Assembly (NCBI GenBank): GCA_021772015.1 | Contig: JAETNS010000008.1 | Span: forward strand, 62,001-126,000 | Reading direction: 5' to 3' | DNA from: Prevotellaceae bacterium | GTDB taxonomy: Bacteria; Bacteroidota; Bacteroidia; Bacteroidales; Muribaculaceae | Length of the DNA stretch: 64,000 nt | In this document: positions 25,944-34,819 of the stretch, piece after piece | Numbering within the stretch: position 1 is the first letter of the stretch | How the letters are laid out: each line of letters opens with the position of its first letter | The notes under the pieces: model-generated | What the model was told of the DNA's origin: nothing | What the model saw: only the letters and a program-made list of their open reading frames with translations | Databases searched by the model: none | Made by a program: the position numbers and the translations under genes

Positions 25944-25997
25944 TTAACAAAAATTAACGGGGGGGGGTAAAAATGACATTGAATTTATATACCTTTG
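25944..25997 (+). promoter_or_regulatory. Promoter region of the 1231-residue gene with G tract
   Basis: ttaacaaaaattaacggg runs into a nine-G run (25959-25967), then taaaaat and the -7 element TACCTTTG at 25990-25997. It is the counterpart of 4370-4427: 22 nt separate G run and -7 here against 23 nt there. Confidence 0.65.
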
Positions 25998-26070
25998 CGC
26001 GTCTTTAGTTTCGATTCTAACTTTTGCCAATCTAAAACCACAAATATCTTACTAACTTCATTATTGTATC

Positions 26071-29000
26071 ATGAAAAAAATCTTACTCCTATTGGTAGGG
26101 GCAATTGTCGCGCTCGCCGCCAACGCACAGCTTTATTTGTGTGGGGTGGAGTTCGGCGAATGGAATCCTAAAAACGCTACCAAAGTAGAGTTGAAGAATG
26201 GTTATTACCACTTTTCGGCCACAGAAACGTTTAAAATGTCAACTACCACGGGTGCGGAATCCTCAGGTAATGGATGGGACGAATTCAATGGCGGTGGCAT
26301 GAGTTTCAATGGCGATTGGAAGGCTGCCGGTGATTACCAAAAAATCGACCTTAAGAGTGGAGCTGCCGACCTTTCTCCATTGTCAGGTTACACCTATTAT
26401 CGAGTCCATAATGACTTCAAATACATGGAAGCCAGCACAAAACAATTCCCGACAGATACAGGAGGGGAGGTTGCCCCATCTTATAATTATGCCGTGAAAG
26501 GTGACTTTGGCGACCTGCCGTCAAATTGGGGTAGCTTCAACTTTGATTCGGATCTTACCGCGACTTATGATTTCGGTACAGGCAAAAAGGGAGGTAACTT
26601 TGGAATCCAGCAACTAAAAAATGGGAATCAGGAAGGTTGGTTCTATGCTCCATCCGGGAGTGATTTCCGTTATGATGCAACAAACTCCGGCAAAACGTTC
26701 TCTCTTGTAAAAGAGAATGGCTCAAATGGAGGAAACCTTAGTTTGTCAGATGCCTCAAGTAAACTCTATGGCATTGTAACTTTTAAACTTACAATAGATG
26801 CCGCCGGAAATCCGACAGCTTTGACGATTACGGGAGGAACAGGCAGTGATGTGGACGTTTATTCCTTCTCGCTCTATAACGGAGACAGCAAGGTGGGCGA
26901 TTTCACAGGGAGCAATCCTTACGCTTTCACATACAACATCTCTACTCCCCTGTCTGCCGACACTCCCCTTTGCGTGAAGCGCGCCAAGAACGGCACTGTC
27001 GACAAGACATACAACCTTGAGTCCGCTCTGACCTACGACGGTACCAACGGAGGTGAAAAGACCCTTAAAGAGGTCGGCAACGACCTTGTCCTCGCGGCCA
27101 CACTTGAGGGAGCGGTCGCCTTCACCCTCAACGTTACCGACAATGTCCCTGTCTCCATCTCTGTCTCCGGCGGTCAGCTTCATCAGGAGACTTTCAAGGA
27201 ATTCTGGCTTATCGGCAAATTCAACGGATGGTCACAGAAAGGTGACGATTACAAATTTTCCACCACTGACGGCAAGACTTACACTTATGTGGCAAAAAAT
27301 GAGATCAAGTCAGAACCAGGTGGAGAAGGTGATGCGGGATGGAAGATCAATGAAGGTACATGGGACGATGGCTACGTTGTGTTCGGCAAGGTGGAAGGCA
27401 CCGCGATCGAATACAACCAGGTGTTCAATCTTACCACCGACCGTAATGCAAAAAATCTTGAGAAAGATATCCCTGCCGGAGCGAAGATGACCCTGACCTA
27501 TAACCCCGGCGGGACATCTACTTTGTTGATCTCGACAGAGGAGGACCCCCTGCCGGAGGTTGAACCCGCTCCGACCACCCTCTACATACAGATGAAGTAT
27601 GACTACTCCAACCAGGCAAAGGATGCTCCACAGAAAGAGACTGATCCGATACTGAATCCGATGCGTTGCCATATCTATAACTCCTCTACAGGAAAATCAA
27701 AACATGATTTCGGTTCTGACGAGGAGATCATGACCCGTGAAAGCTTCCGTTACTCCCTCTGGAAGTACGACATGTCAGAGCAGGATGTCAAGACTTACGA
27801 CGCTGTTGATTTCTACTTCTATACCAACAAGGATGCATCCGGGAAATACACCGATCCCATCCAATATCACTCCCACAAGTCGACATTCTATGTCAATGGT
27901 GTCGAGGACGCGCGTACGGTAGCATGGCATGACAAAGCCAACTGGACCCGTTTTATCTATGCTACGGCGACTTTGGCAGGACATAAACAGAATGATGATA
28001 ATCCCGGACGTTATGCCTGTCAATCAATGATATCATATTCCGACTTCAAGGCTCTCAACGACAGGGATGCCGCCAATGGTGGCCGCAGCAATCTCTATCT
28101 GGTCGGCTGGGGCGTGAAATTCGATGCGGAGGATGCTGATGGCAACCTGATCGAATCCGGCAAGTCGCTTCCCGGCGTTCCCGCCGAGTCGTATGCTCTT
28201 CCTGCCGACAACGGCTGTTTCTATCTGCCGGTATACAAGCCCGGATCGGACGACGATGGCAAGTTCAAGGTGAGCTTCGTCAACACCGGGGAGGCTTCCC
28301 GCCAGATGGCCCGTTTCGGCTCAGCCGCCAAGACTCTTGCCGACACTTATGACGAAGGTATCAAAGGCCGTCCGCGTCACTGGGCCACTTTCGACCTCGG
28401 CCTTGTCGGTGTCGACACCCGTTTCGATTACACCCAGTTCCCCAATTCGTGGCAGCCGACATACGCCAACGGTTCGGCAGGATCCCCCGGATCTGTAAAC
28501 ATGGTTGTCAACCGCTCTGTGAAATACAACAACGTGAACCAGGGTGACTGGATCGTCCCCAAAGACACCCCCAAGGATAAGAACTACTTCGTGTTCGACT
28601 CCCACTCGGAGTGCATGTCGGTGAGCCTTATCGACTTCAATCCTCATCCCCAGGTGACAACCAACAGCTGCGACGTGAACATAGCCACCCTTGAAAACAG
28701 CGAGGCAGTCCAGCTCCACAACCATGACAATCACCTGACAGCATGGGAGGCCAACGGCCATATCTTTATAAACAATATCAACTACGCTCACGCCAACATC
28801 ACAATCAAGGCAGCCGACGGCAACCACCTGAGTGATGACGGCCGCTACTCCTCGGCTTACTCGCTGCTTCTTGACGGCCGCGAGCTCAACGAGGACAACA
28901 ATGCCGTCGCCGGCACTTACAATATCGAGTTCATCCCCGTGTCGAAAGACTGCAACCTGCAGGTGCGCGGCAAGTACACCAACAACATCAACCACCTGAC

Positions 29001-29766
29001 TTTCCACTCCCGCACACGCCGCGCCGACCTGTCGACAGACGTGAAGGTTGTAGATCCGCAGGCTGTCGCCGTTGCCGGCCGGTATGTCTACAACAAGGAC
29101 CTCTCGACCGAAGGCAGTCAGGTCTATGGTGTGTTTGTCGATGAGATCCCGTTCGGATTCGACGAGAACGCGGATATTGTACGCCATTATTACCCTGACT
29201 ATGATATCGCAGGGGCGGAAATCGTAGACAGCAAGCATTATGTCACCGGCCTTGGGCTTTCCTCCGGTCTCGCCGGGTGGGTGAAGAATCCTGAAGCCGA
29301 CGGTATGGACTGGTTTGAAAACGGCGAGAACAACGACTGGTCGTCGACGATAAAGACAACCTCGAAGATGCCGCTCTTTATTCCCAATGTTGTGACCGTG
29401 GCCTCAAAGGATGAGCTTGCCGACAATGTCATCACCGGAAAGATCCTTGCCATGTATCCTTTCATGGTTGATCCCGAAGCCAAGCTTGTCCCTGTTACAG
29501 CCAATGCCCCGGCCCGCAATGCAGGCAGAGCAGCAGTGACAGTCGAAGGAAAGAAGCTTTCATATGTTCCCGGCGAAGCAGAGGTGACGATTTCTGTTCC
29601 CAAGGACAATCCCGTCTCCGGCGTGGCCAACGTGGCTGTCGACACAGACACTGACGCAGAGGTTGAATACTTCACCATCTCCGGCATGCGCGTGATGGGT
29701 GATCCTGCCCCCGGCATCTACCTCCGCCGTCAGGGCGACAAGGTCAGCAAGGTTGTCATCCGCTGA
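26071..29766 (+). CDS. Giant secreted multi-domain protein, paralogue of the gene at 4700
   Basis: 1231 residues with a signal peptide (MKKILLLLVGAIVALAANA, cleavage before QLYLCG). The N-terminal module resembles that of the 529-residue protein; a further SusE/SusF-like module opens at FWLIGKFNGWSQKGDDYKF. From about residue 480 the protein follows the 1342-residue paralogue (LYIQMKYDYSNQAKD in place of the ATFYMHWKEDW region, then RHWATFDLGLVGV, NGHIFINNIN, NHLTFHSRT). The C-terminus has EYFTISGMRV, then GIYLRRQGDKVSKVVIR, the sorting-like tail. Binding of a glycan at the cell surface is inferred. The promoter carries the same G tract as the paralogue. Confidence 0.75.
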   Translation: MKKILLLLVGAIVALAANAQLYLCGVEFGEWNPKNATKVELKNGYYHFSATETFKMSTTTGAESSGNGWDEFNGGGMSFNGDWKAAGDYQKIDLKSGAADLSPLSGYTYYRVHNDFKYMEASTKQFPTDTGGEVAPSYNYAVKGDFGDLPSNWGSFNFDSDLTATYDFGTGKKGGNFGIQQLKNGNQEGWFYAPSGSDFRYDATNSGKTFSLVKENGSNGGNLSLSDASSKLYGIVTFKLTIDAAGNPTALTITGGTGSDVDVYSFSLYNGDSKVGDFTGSNPYAFTYNISTPLSADTPLCVKRAKNGTVDKTYNLESALTYDGTNGGEKTLKEVGNDLVLAATLEGAVAFTLNVTDNVPVSISVSGGQLHQETFKEFWLIGKFNGWSQKGDDYKFSTTDGKTYTYVAKNEIKSEPGGEGDAGWKINEGTWDDGYVVFGKVEGTAIEYNQVFNLTTDRNAKNLEKDIPAGAKMTLTYNPGGTSTLLISTEEDPLPEVEPAPTTLYIQMKYDYSNQAKDAPQKETDPILNPMRCHIYNSSTGKSKHDFGSDEEIMTRESFRYSLWKYDMSEQDVKTYDAVDFYFYTNKDASGKYTDPIQYHSHKSTFYVNGVEDARTVAWHDKANWTRFIYATATLAGHKQNDDNPGRYACQSMISYSDFKALNDRDAANGGRSNLYLVGWGVKFDAEDADGNLIESGKSLPGVPAESYALPADNGCFYLPVYKPGSDDDGKFKVSFVNTGEASRQMARFGSAAKTLADTYDEGIKGRPRHWATFDLGLVGVDTRFDYTQFPNSWQPTYANGSAGSPGSVNMVVNRSVKYNNVNQGDWIVPKDTPKDKNYFVFDSHSECMSVSLIDFNPHPQVTTNSCDVNIATLENSEAVQLHNHDNHLTAWEANGHIFINNINYAHANITIKAADGNHLSDDGRYSSAYSLLLDGRELNEDNNAVAGTYNIEFIPVSKDCNLQVRGKYTNNINHLTFHSRTRRADLSTDVKVVDPQAVAVAGRYVYNKDLSTEGSQVYGVFVDEIPFGFDENADIVRHYYPDYDIAGAEIVDSKHYVTGLGLSSGLAGWVKNPEADGMDWFENGENNDWSSTIKTTSKMPLFIPNVVTVASKDELADNVITGKILAMYPFMVDPEAKLVPVTANAPARNAGRAAVTVEGKKLSYVPGEAEVTISVPKDNPVSGVANVAVDTDTDAEVEYFTISGMRVMGDPAPGIYLRRQGDKVSKVVIR

Positions 29767-29936
29767 TTCCTTGTGACTGATTGATAAGAACACTGTCAGG
29801 CCGGCCTCTCTCATCTTCCGGTCGAATGACATAAACGCATATATTTTTCTTGAGTCAGGGATAGTGATCCCGACATGAGAGAAGTGTATTTAGTAAGAGT
29901 TATAGTAAAATAAAGTTCCGGGTTGCTCCGGAACGG

Positions 29937-29971
29937 AAACTGCCCCGACCGTGAGGTTAGGGCAGTTTTTT
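29937..29971 (+). terminator. Terminator of the 1231-residue gene
   Basis: aaactgccc (29937-29945) pairs with gggcagttt (29960-29968), followed by Ts. About 170 nt after the stop; a smaller stem gttccgg/ccggaac precedes it at 29915-29933. Confidence 0.75.
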
Positions 29972-29999
29972 ATATAAGGGTAAGGCTGTTTTTTGATGA

Positions 30000-30461
30000 T
30001 CAGTTGAGGCGCGCGGCGACGGCTGATTCGAACTGGGGCGCGTCCATGTAACCCATTGTCGAGGAGGTGGAGCCGTCGGGCTTGATGTAGACGACGGTCG
30101 GGATGCTCTGGACGTTGAACTGGGCGGCAAGGCGGGGATTCTGGTCGACATCGACACTGTAGAATGAGGCCCGGTCGCTGTATTTGGCGGCGACGCTCTC
30201 GAAGTTGGGAGCGAACTGGCGGCATGGGCCGCACCAGGTGGCGTTGAAGTCGAGGACGATGAGTTTGCCGTCGGCGGGAGGGATCTGGCCGTCGGCTTTG
30301 ATGGCGGTGACAGCGGGTGTCTGCGTGGCTTTTTCGATGACTTCGTTGGCGGGATCTGCCCGGGGATCGGTCTTTTCTGACTTATCGGCGTTGCCGGAGC
30401 ATGAGGTCATGAAGAGGGCTGCGCTTGCGGCGAGGATTGTTAACAGGTTGTATCTTTTCAT
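30000..30461 (-). CDS. Thioredoxin-fold lipoprotein
   Basis: 153 residues. A signal sequence ends in FMTSC with the lipobox cysteine at residue 21, followed by a linker rich in D, K and E, then a thioredoxin domain with WCGPC at 76-80 and the cis-Pro in SIPTVVYI. It should act in the periplasm as an anchored disulfide reductase or oxidase, distinct from the cytosolic trxA at 13435. The domain is single and short, unlike TlpA/ResA proteins with an AhpC-like insert. Neighbouring mdh is on the same strand but has its own terminator between. Confidence 0.9.
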   Translation of the reverse strand: MKRYNLLTILAASAALFMTSCSGNADKSEKTDPRADPANEVIEKATQTPAVTAIKADGQIPPADGKLIVLDFNATWCGPCRQFAPNFESVAAKYSDRASFYSVDVDQNPRLAAQFNVQSIPTVVYIKPDGSTSSTMGYMDAPQFESAVAARLN

Positions 30462-30553
30462 TGTTTCGTGAGTTTTTAGAAGATGGTTGAATACGGCGTT
30501 TAAGATTAAACGCTCATCAAGGGATTATCGTTGAGATTGGAGGGTAAAAGCAG

Positions 30554-30592
30554 GGAGGGTGTGTCATTCGATTGCGAGATGACACACCCTCC
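30554..30592 (-). terminator. Terminator of mdh
   Basis: A perfect 14-bp stem (30554-30567 with 30579-30592), followed on the minus strand by a short T run (cttttacc). 31 nt past the mdh stop. Confidence 0.85.
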
Positions 30593-30623
30593 GGGTTGGT
30601 TCGTTTATGTCGCTTGGAGGGGA

Positions 30624-31559
30624 TCAGAGTACTCCTGCGAGGGCGGCGTTGGTGGCGTGTACTGCCTCTGCGCTTGCCTTGAAGAGAGCTTTCTCCTCGT
30701 CGTTGAGGTCGAATTCCACGATCTTCTCGATACCGTTGCGGCCGATGATACAGGGCACGCCGATGCAGAGGTCGCTTTCGCCATACTCACCTTCGAGGAG
30801 GGCGGAGCAGGAGATCAGACGCTTCTGGTCGCCAAGGACTGCGGCCACCATTTGTGCCGAAGCCGCTCCGGGAGCATACCATGCGGAGGTGCCGAGGAGT
30901 TTGGTCAGCGTCGCGCCGCCAACCATTGTGTCGGCAGCCACTTTCCGGAGCTGCTCGGCGGGGATGAGAGTGGAGGCGGGGATGCCACGGTATGCGGCGT
31001 AGCGGGTCAGGGGGATCATTGTCTTGTCGCCGTGGCCGCCGATGACGATTCCTTCAACCTCTGTCGCGCTGGCGTTGAGAGCCAAGGAGAGGAAGTATTT
31101 GAAGCGCGCGCTGTCGAGAGCGCCGCCCATTCCGATTATGCGGTTCTTGGGAAGGCCGGAGATCTTGTGGATCAGATAGGTCATGGTGTCCATCGGGTTG
31201 GCCACGCAGATGATCACGGCGTTGGGGGAGTGAGCGAGTACATTCTCTGTGACCGACTTGACGATCTTGGCGTTAACGCCGATAAGCTCCTCACGGGTCA
31301 TTCCGGGCTTGCGGGGCACACCTGAAGTGATCACAACCACGTCAGAGTTCTCGGTCATTGAGTAGTCGTTGGTCACGCCGGTAAGGCGGGTCTGCAGGTT
31401 CAGGATATTGGCTGTCTGCATGATGTCCATGGCCTTGCCTTCAGAAACGCCCTCTTTGATGTCGATGAGCACTACTTCGCTGGCTACCTGTGTGGTAACA
31501 AGCACATTGGCTGTTGTTGCGCCTACGTTGCCGGCGCCTACCACTGTTACTTTTGACAT
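30624..31559 (-). CDS. mdh: Malate dehydrogenase
   Basis: 311 residues, LDH-like MDH family. It interconverts malate and oxaloacetate with NAD(H). The Rossmann loop GAGNVGAT is at residues 8-15; substrate arginines R83 and R89 are in VPRKPGMTR, and the catalytic pair is D149/R152 with H176 in GGHGDK. An arginine at 83 rather than glutamine favours malate over lactate. Together with pckA it serves the PEP-oxaloacetate-malate route to succinate. It is a single-gene unit with a very good promoter. Confidence 0.96.
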   Translation of the reverse strand: MSKVTVVGAGNVGATTANVLVTTQVASEVVLIDIKEGVSEGKAMDIMQTANILNLQTRLTGVTNDYSMTENSDVVVITSGVPRKPGMTREELIGVNAKIVKSVTENVLAHSPNAVIICVANPMDTMTYLIHKISGLPKNRIIGMGGALDSARFKYFLSLALNASATEVEGIVIGGHGDKTMIPLTRYAAYRGIPASTLIPAEQLRKVAADTMVGGATLTKLLGTSAWYAPGAASAQMVAAVLGDQKRLISCSALLEGEYGESDLCIGVPCIIGRNGIEKIVEFDLNDEEKALFKASAEAVHATNAALAGVL

Positions 31560-31603
31560 ATTCGGTTGAGTTTATGTTGGAATGTGATTGGTTTATCTGA
31601 TTG

Positions 31604-31632
31604 CAAATATAGCGAATAATTTTGGATTGCAA
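31604..31632 (-). promoter_or_regulatory. mdh promoter
   Basis: On the minus strand TTG (31630-31632), an 18-nt gap, then TATATTTG (31604-31611). Leader of about 40 nt. Confidence 0.75.
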
Positions 31633-31667
31633 CCGTTTTTGAAAAAATTAACGAAAAATTTCCTCAA

Positions 31668-32249
31668 TCACGCCTCTTCTGCCTCAATCTCTTCAAACGG
31701 CAGAAATATGTCGAGATACATTCGCCTGGTGCTTTTTGTACTGTCGTTATGGGATTGGTTCATAAATCTCATCTTCCCGTAGAAAGCATTTGTACGAGGA
31801 TTGTTCAGTGAATCCACAGTGATAAACTGGCAACCTGCACCATTGAATTGTCGGAAAGTTTCAATTACGAACCTGACGATCTGTTCACCGATCCTTTTTG
31901 ACTGCATACCGACTTTTACGCCGAGATGGCCGATATTAACAGCCGGGAAAGAGGTCTGGCGGGAGAAAATATCTTTATACTCGTCGGTCATGTTTAGGAA
32001 ATCTTCTTTGTCATCCGACTCCAACATCAGTGTGTCGGTCGCCAAGGTGAAGACTCCGACGATTTCCCCATTTATTTTAGCACAATAGGGAGAAAGGTAT
32101 TTGTACTTCGCGCAAAGTTCTATTTCATGGTGAAAGAAATGGTCGAGGCATTCTGTCCCGCAAGAAAAGTCTGCCAAGGCCCTAAAGTCATCTCCTTCTA
32201 ACCGGGAGATGATGAGCTCAGAATCCGAGAATGGGGTTTTTCCCACCAT
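31668..32249 (-). CDS. GNAT-family N-acetyltransferase
   Basis: 193 residues. The N-terminal FSCGTECLDHFF resembles the F-x-C-G-x-x-x-L-(D/N)-x-F start found in TacT/AtaT-type toxin acetyltransferases. The GNAT core is visible as GEIVGVFTLA, the pyrophosphate loop region VGMQSKRIGEQIV (a Q/RxxGxG-like segment), and QFITVDSLNNPRTNAFYGKMRF, where the asparagine and tyrosine contact CoA. Its start overlaps the end of a 65-residue gene by 32 nt. Both are AT-richer than the neighbourhood. It could be the toxin of a toxin-antitoxin pair or an ordinary acetyltransferase; the substrate is unknown. Confidence 0.8.
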   Translation of the reverse strand: MVGKTPFSDSELIISRLEGDDFRALADFSCGTECLDHFFHHEIELCAKYKYLSPYCAKINGEIVGVFTLATDTLMLESDDKEDFLNMTDEYKDIFSRQTSFPAVNIGHLGVKVGMQSKRIGEQIVRFVIETFRQFNGAGCQFITVDSLNNPRTNAFYGKMRFMNQSHNDSTKSTRRMYLDIFLPFEEIEAEEA

Positions 32250-32415
32250 TATTGGATATGATACGTTTGTAAACCGCGCGGTTGATTGATGCGTTTTCGC
32301 GATGGGTCTGTCTCTCTTGCAGAGACAATTCCCCTTTCACTCTACGTGACATCTCCTGACGGAAAATCTTGATTTCCATCGGGGACATAGGGGGATTTTG
32401 AACGGAGGGAATCAT
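32218..32415 (-). CDS. Small basic protein overlapping the GNAT gene, possible antitoxin
   Basis: 65 residues, rich in arginine and lysine and predicted to be mostly helical (PMEIKIFRQEMSRRVKGELSLQE split across two helices). It lies just upstream of and overlaps the acetyltransferase gene by 32 nt in another frame, the arrangement usual in toxin-antitoxin operons. It does not look like the ribbon-helix-helix TacA antitoxin. A -7-like TATATTTG lies 33 nt upstream at 32448-32455. Reality of the gene rests mainly on its context. Confidence 0.55.
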   Translation of the reverse strand: MIPSVQNPPMSPMEIKIFRQEMSRRVKGELSLQERQTHRENASINRAVYKRIISNNGGKNPILGF

Positions 32416-32447
32416 AGGGAATCGAGAGTAAATGTTTATTCTGTCTG

Positions 32448-32455
32448 CAAATATA
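32448..32455 (-). promoter_or_regulatory. -7 element of the small protein/GNAT pair
   Basis: The minus strand reads TATATTTG (TAnnTTTG). No good -33 is seen. Confidence 0.45.
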
Positions 32456-32694
32456 ACAATTTCTTTTGATGTGATGATAAAATAAGGTCGACTTGTATAT
32501 TAGGAATATCTTATAGATTGATGTGGAAAAAGATGGTTGTAAATGATGTTGTTAAGTTGGTTGAATTTCAAATATGAGAGATGATCATCAATGGAGTGGT
32601 ATTTCAAATAAAAACGCCAATATTAATATTTGTTAATAGCGATCTCTATGCTTATTATGAGGATGCATATGGTATGATAAGATGCCGGAACCGG
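32456..32694. other. AT-rich intergenic stretch without a gene
   Basis: The centre of a gap of about 320 bp between divergent transcription units. AT-rich, with many short ATG-containing frames but none with coding character. Composition unlike the rest of the window suggests that the GNAT pair and this stretch arrived together. Confidence 0.5.
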
Positions 32695-32726
32695 ATTGGG
32701 GGAATGGGGGATTTTTTGTAATTTTG
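32695..32726 (+). promoter_or_regulatory. cvpA-suf promoter
   Basis: ATTG at 32695-32698, a 20-nt gap, then TAATTTTG at 32719-32726. The predicted start point is near 32733, only about 7 nt before the ATG at 32740. Confidence 0.65.
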
Positions 32727-32739
32727 CGGGACTGAACCA

Positions 32740-33216
32740 ATGACAACACTTGACGTTATAATATTGATTGTGTTTGTGGGCGCGGTGGCATACGGTTTCT
32801 ACCGGGGTGTCATCGTCCAGGTGGGGGCTGTGGCCGCCATCTTGTTCGCCGTGGTGCTTTGCCGGCTTGGGGGAGAGCCTCTGGCGGAATTCATCGCCGG
32901 CGATGACGCGCCGTCGTCGTTGGATCTGGTGGTGGCCAAGGTGATAGCTTTTGTAGTAGGTTATCTCAGTGTCAGGGTGGTGGCCTCGCTGTTCAAGAAA
33001 GCGACCCACGCTTTGTCGCTTGGAGGCCTCGACCGCCTCGGAGGGGTTGTTTTCAGCCTGTTCCAGTGGATGCTGGTTTTGAGCCTGCTGATCAATCTAT
33101 GGCTTGTCATAAAGCCTGATCCTCCGCTTTCCGAGCTTTCAACTCTTGCCAACGGCCATGCCGCCCCCGCAATTGTCAGGCTTGCACCGGCGGTGTTGGG
33201 TTGGGCGCTTGGCTGA
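32740..33216 (+). CDS. CvpA family inner-membrane protein
   Basis: 158 residues with four hydrophobic helices. The N-terminus TLDVIILIVFVGAVAYGFYRGVI matches the start of CvpA family proteins (a D at residue 5, then G-x-x-x-G). E. coli CvpA is linked to colicin V production and envelope tolerance; its molecular role remains unclear. The SUF gene cluster begins 30 nt after the stop with no terminator between, so the genes are likely cotranscribed. If the upstream promoter is correct the mRNA is almost leaderless. Confidence 0.82.
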   Translation: MTTLDVIILIVFVGAVAYGFYRGVIVQVGAVAAILFAVVLCRLGGEPLAEFIAGDDAPSSLDLVVAKVIAFVVGYLSVRVVASLFKKATHALSLGGLDRLGGVVFSLFQWMLVLSLLINLWLVIKPDPPLSELSTLANGHAAPAIVRLAPAVLGWALG

Positions 33217-33246
33217 TGATTCCCGAATCTCCTGTATCAGTGGATT

Positions 33247-34764
33247 ATGGATAAAGAAAACGAAAAAAACAATAATAATAAAGGAAGCCTACTTGAATCC
33301 GACGGCAGATCGCCGGAACGGGTCGGCGATTCCCGTGTGATAGATGATGTCACCACGGGTGATTACAAATATGGCTTCGTGACCGATGTCGACACGGAGG
33401 TGATTCCCGTGGGGCTTGACGAGGATGTCGTCAGGCTGATCTCGCGAAAGAAAAACGAGCCGGAATGGCTGTTGGATTTCCGATTGAAAGCCTATCGTCA
33501 CTGGCTGACGATGACCCCGCCGAAATGGGGTCATCTGAAAATGCCCGACATTGATTTCCAGGCGATCAGCTATTATGCCGCGCCGGTCAAGAAAGATGGG
33601 CCGAAGAGCCTTGACGAGGTTGATCCGGAGGTTTTGAAGACATTCGACCGTCTCGGCATCCCCCTGCAGGAACAGAAGATGCTTTCGGGGATGGCTGTCG
33701 ACGCGGTGATGGACTCCGTGTCGGTCAAGACCACCCACAAGGAGGCTCTGGCCGAAAAAGGGATAATCTTCTGCTCGATATCGGAGGCTGTAAAGGATTA
33801 TCCCGACCTTGTCAGGAAATACCTCGGCACGGTCGTGTCATACAAAGATAATTTCTATGCCGCCCTTAACTCGGCGGTCTTCTCTGACGGTTCATTCGTG
33901 TATATTCCCAAGGGGGTACGCTGCCCGATGGAACTGTCGACATATTTCAGGATCAATGCCGCCGGCACGGGGCAGTTCGAACGCACCCTGATAGTGGCCG
34001 ATGATGACTCATATGTCAGCTATCTTGAAGGCTGCACAGCCCCGATGCGTGACGAGAACCAGCTCCACGCGGCCATTGTCGAGATTGTCGTCGAGGAGCG
34101 CGCCGAGGTGAAATACTCGACCGTACAGAACTGGTATGCCGGTGATGCCGAAGGGCGCGGAGGGGTCTATAACCTTGTCACCAAGCGCGGACTCTGCCGG
34201 GGGGATTACTCGAAACTGTCATGGACCCAGGTGGAGACCGGTTCGGCTATAACCTGGAAATATCCCTCATGTGTGCTTGCGGGGAGGGGATCGAGCGGGG
34301 AGTTCTACTCCGTGGCGGTCACGCGCAACCATCAGCAGGCCGATACCGGCACAAAGATGATACATCTCGCTCCCGACACCCGTTCGACGATCGTCTCCAA
34401 AGGTATTTCGGCAGGATATAGCGAGAACTCATATCGCGGTCTGGTGAAAGTGACCCCGGCCGCAGAGGGGGCGAGAAACCATACGCAATGCGACTCCCTG
34501 CTGTTGGGGAGCAACTGCGGGGCGCACACATTCCCCTATGTCGATGTCATGAATCCGACTGCGGTAGTGGAGCATGAGGCGACCACCTCGAAGATTTCGG
34601 AAGAACAGCTGTTCTATTGCAACCAGCGTGGCATCCCCACTGAGCAGGCCGTTGGCCTGATTGTCAACGGTTACGCCAAGGAGGTGATGAACAAGCTGCC
34701 GATGGAGTTTGCCGTCGAGGCGCAGCGGCTATTGCAGATAACATTGGAAGGGTCTGTGGGCTGA
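33247..34764 (+). CDS. sufB: Fe-S cluster assembly scaffold protein SufB
   Basis: 505 residues. SufB is the scaffold on which the SufBC2D complex builds Fe-S clusters in the cytosol. The first 45 residues are a polar extension (including a run of Asn). After that the family pattern is clear: [13 protein letters not shown], VPTTxx-like [24 protein letters not shown], then NCGAHTFPY and [14 protein letters not shown], with the conserved glutamate and cysteine region near the end. It is the first of four suf genes. The start is the first ATG after the cvpA stop. Confidence 0.96.
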   Translation: MDKENEKNNNNKGSLLESDGRSPERVGDSRVIDDVTTGDYKYGFVTDVDTEVIPVGLDEDVVRLISRKKNEPEWLLDFRLKAYRHWLTMTPPKWGHLKMPDIDFQAISYYAAPVKKDGPKSLDEVDPEVLKTFDRLGIPLQEQKMLSGMAVDAVMDSVSVKTTHKEALAEKGIIFCSISEAVKDYPDLVRKYLGTVVSYKDNFYAALNSAVFSDGSFVYIPKGVRCPMELSTYFRINAAGTGQFERTLIVADDDSYVSYLEGCTAPMRDENQLHAAIVEIVVEERAEVKYSTVQNWYAGDAEGRGGVYNLVTKRGLCRGDYSKLSWTQVETGSAITWKYPSCVLAGRGSSGEFYSVAVTRNHQQADTGTKMIHLAPDTRSTIVSKGISAGYSENSYRGLVKVTPAAEGARNHTQCDSLLLGSNCGAHTFPYVDVMNPTAVVEHEATTSKISEEQLFYCNQRGIPTEQAVGLIVNGYAKEVMNKLPMEFAVEAQRLLQITLEGSVG

Positions 34765-34819
34765 TTCCTGCGCGATACGCGTTTCTTTCAACTTTTCCCA
34801 AAAGAAAAAACAGAAGCTT

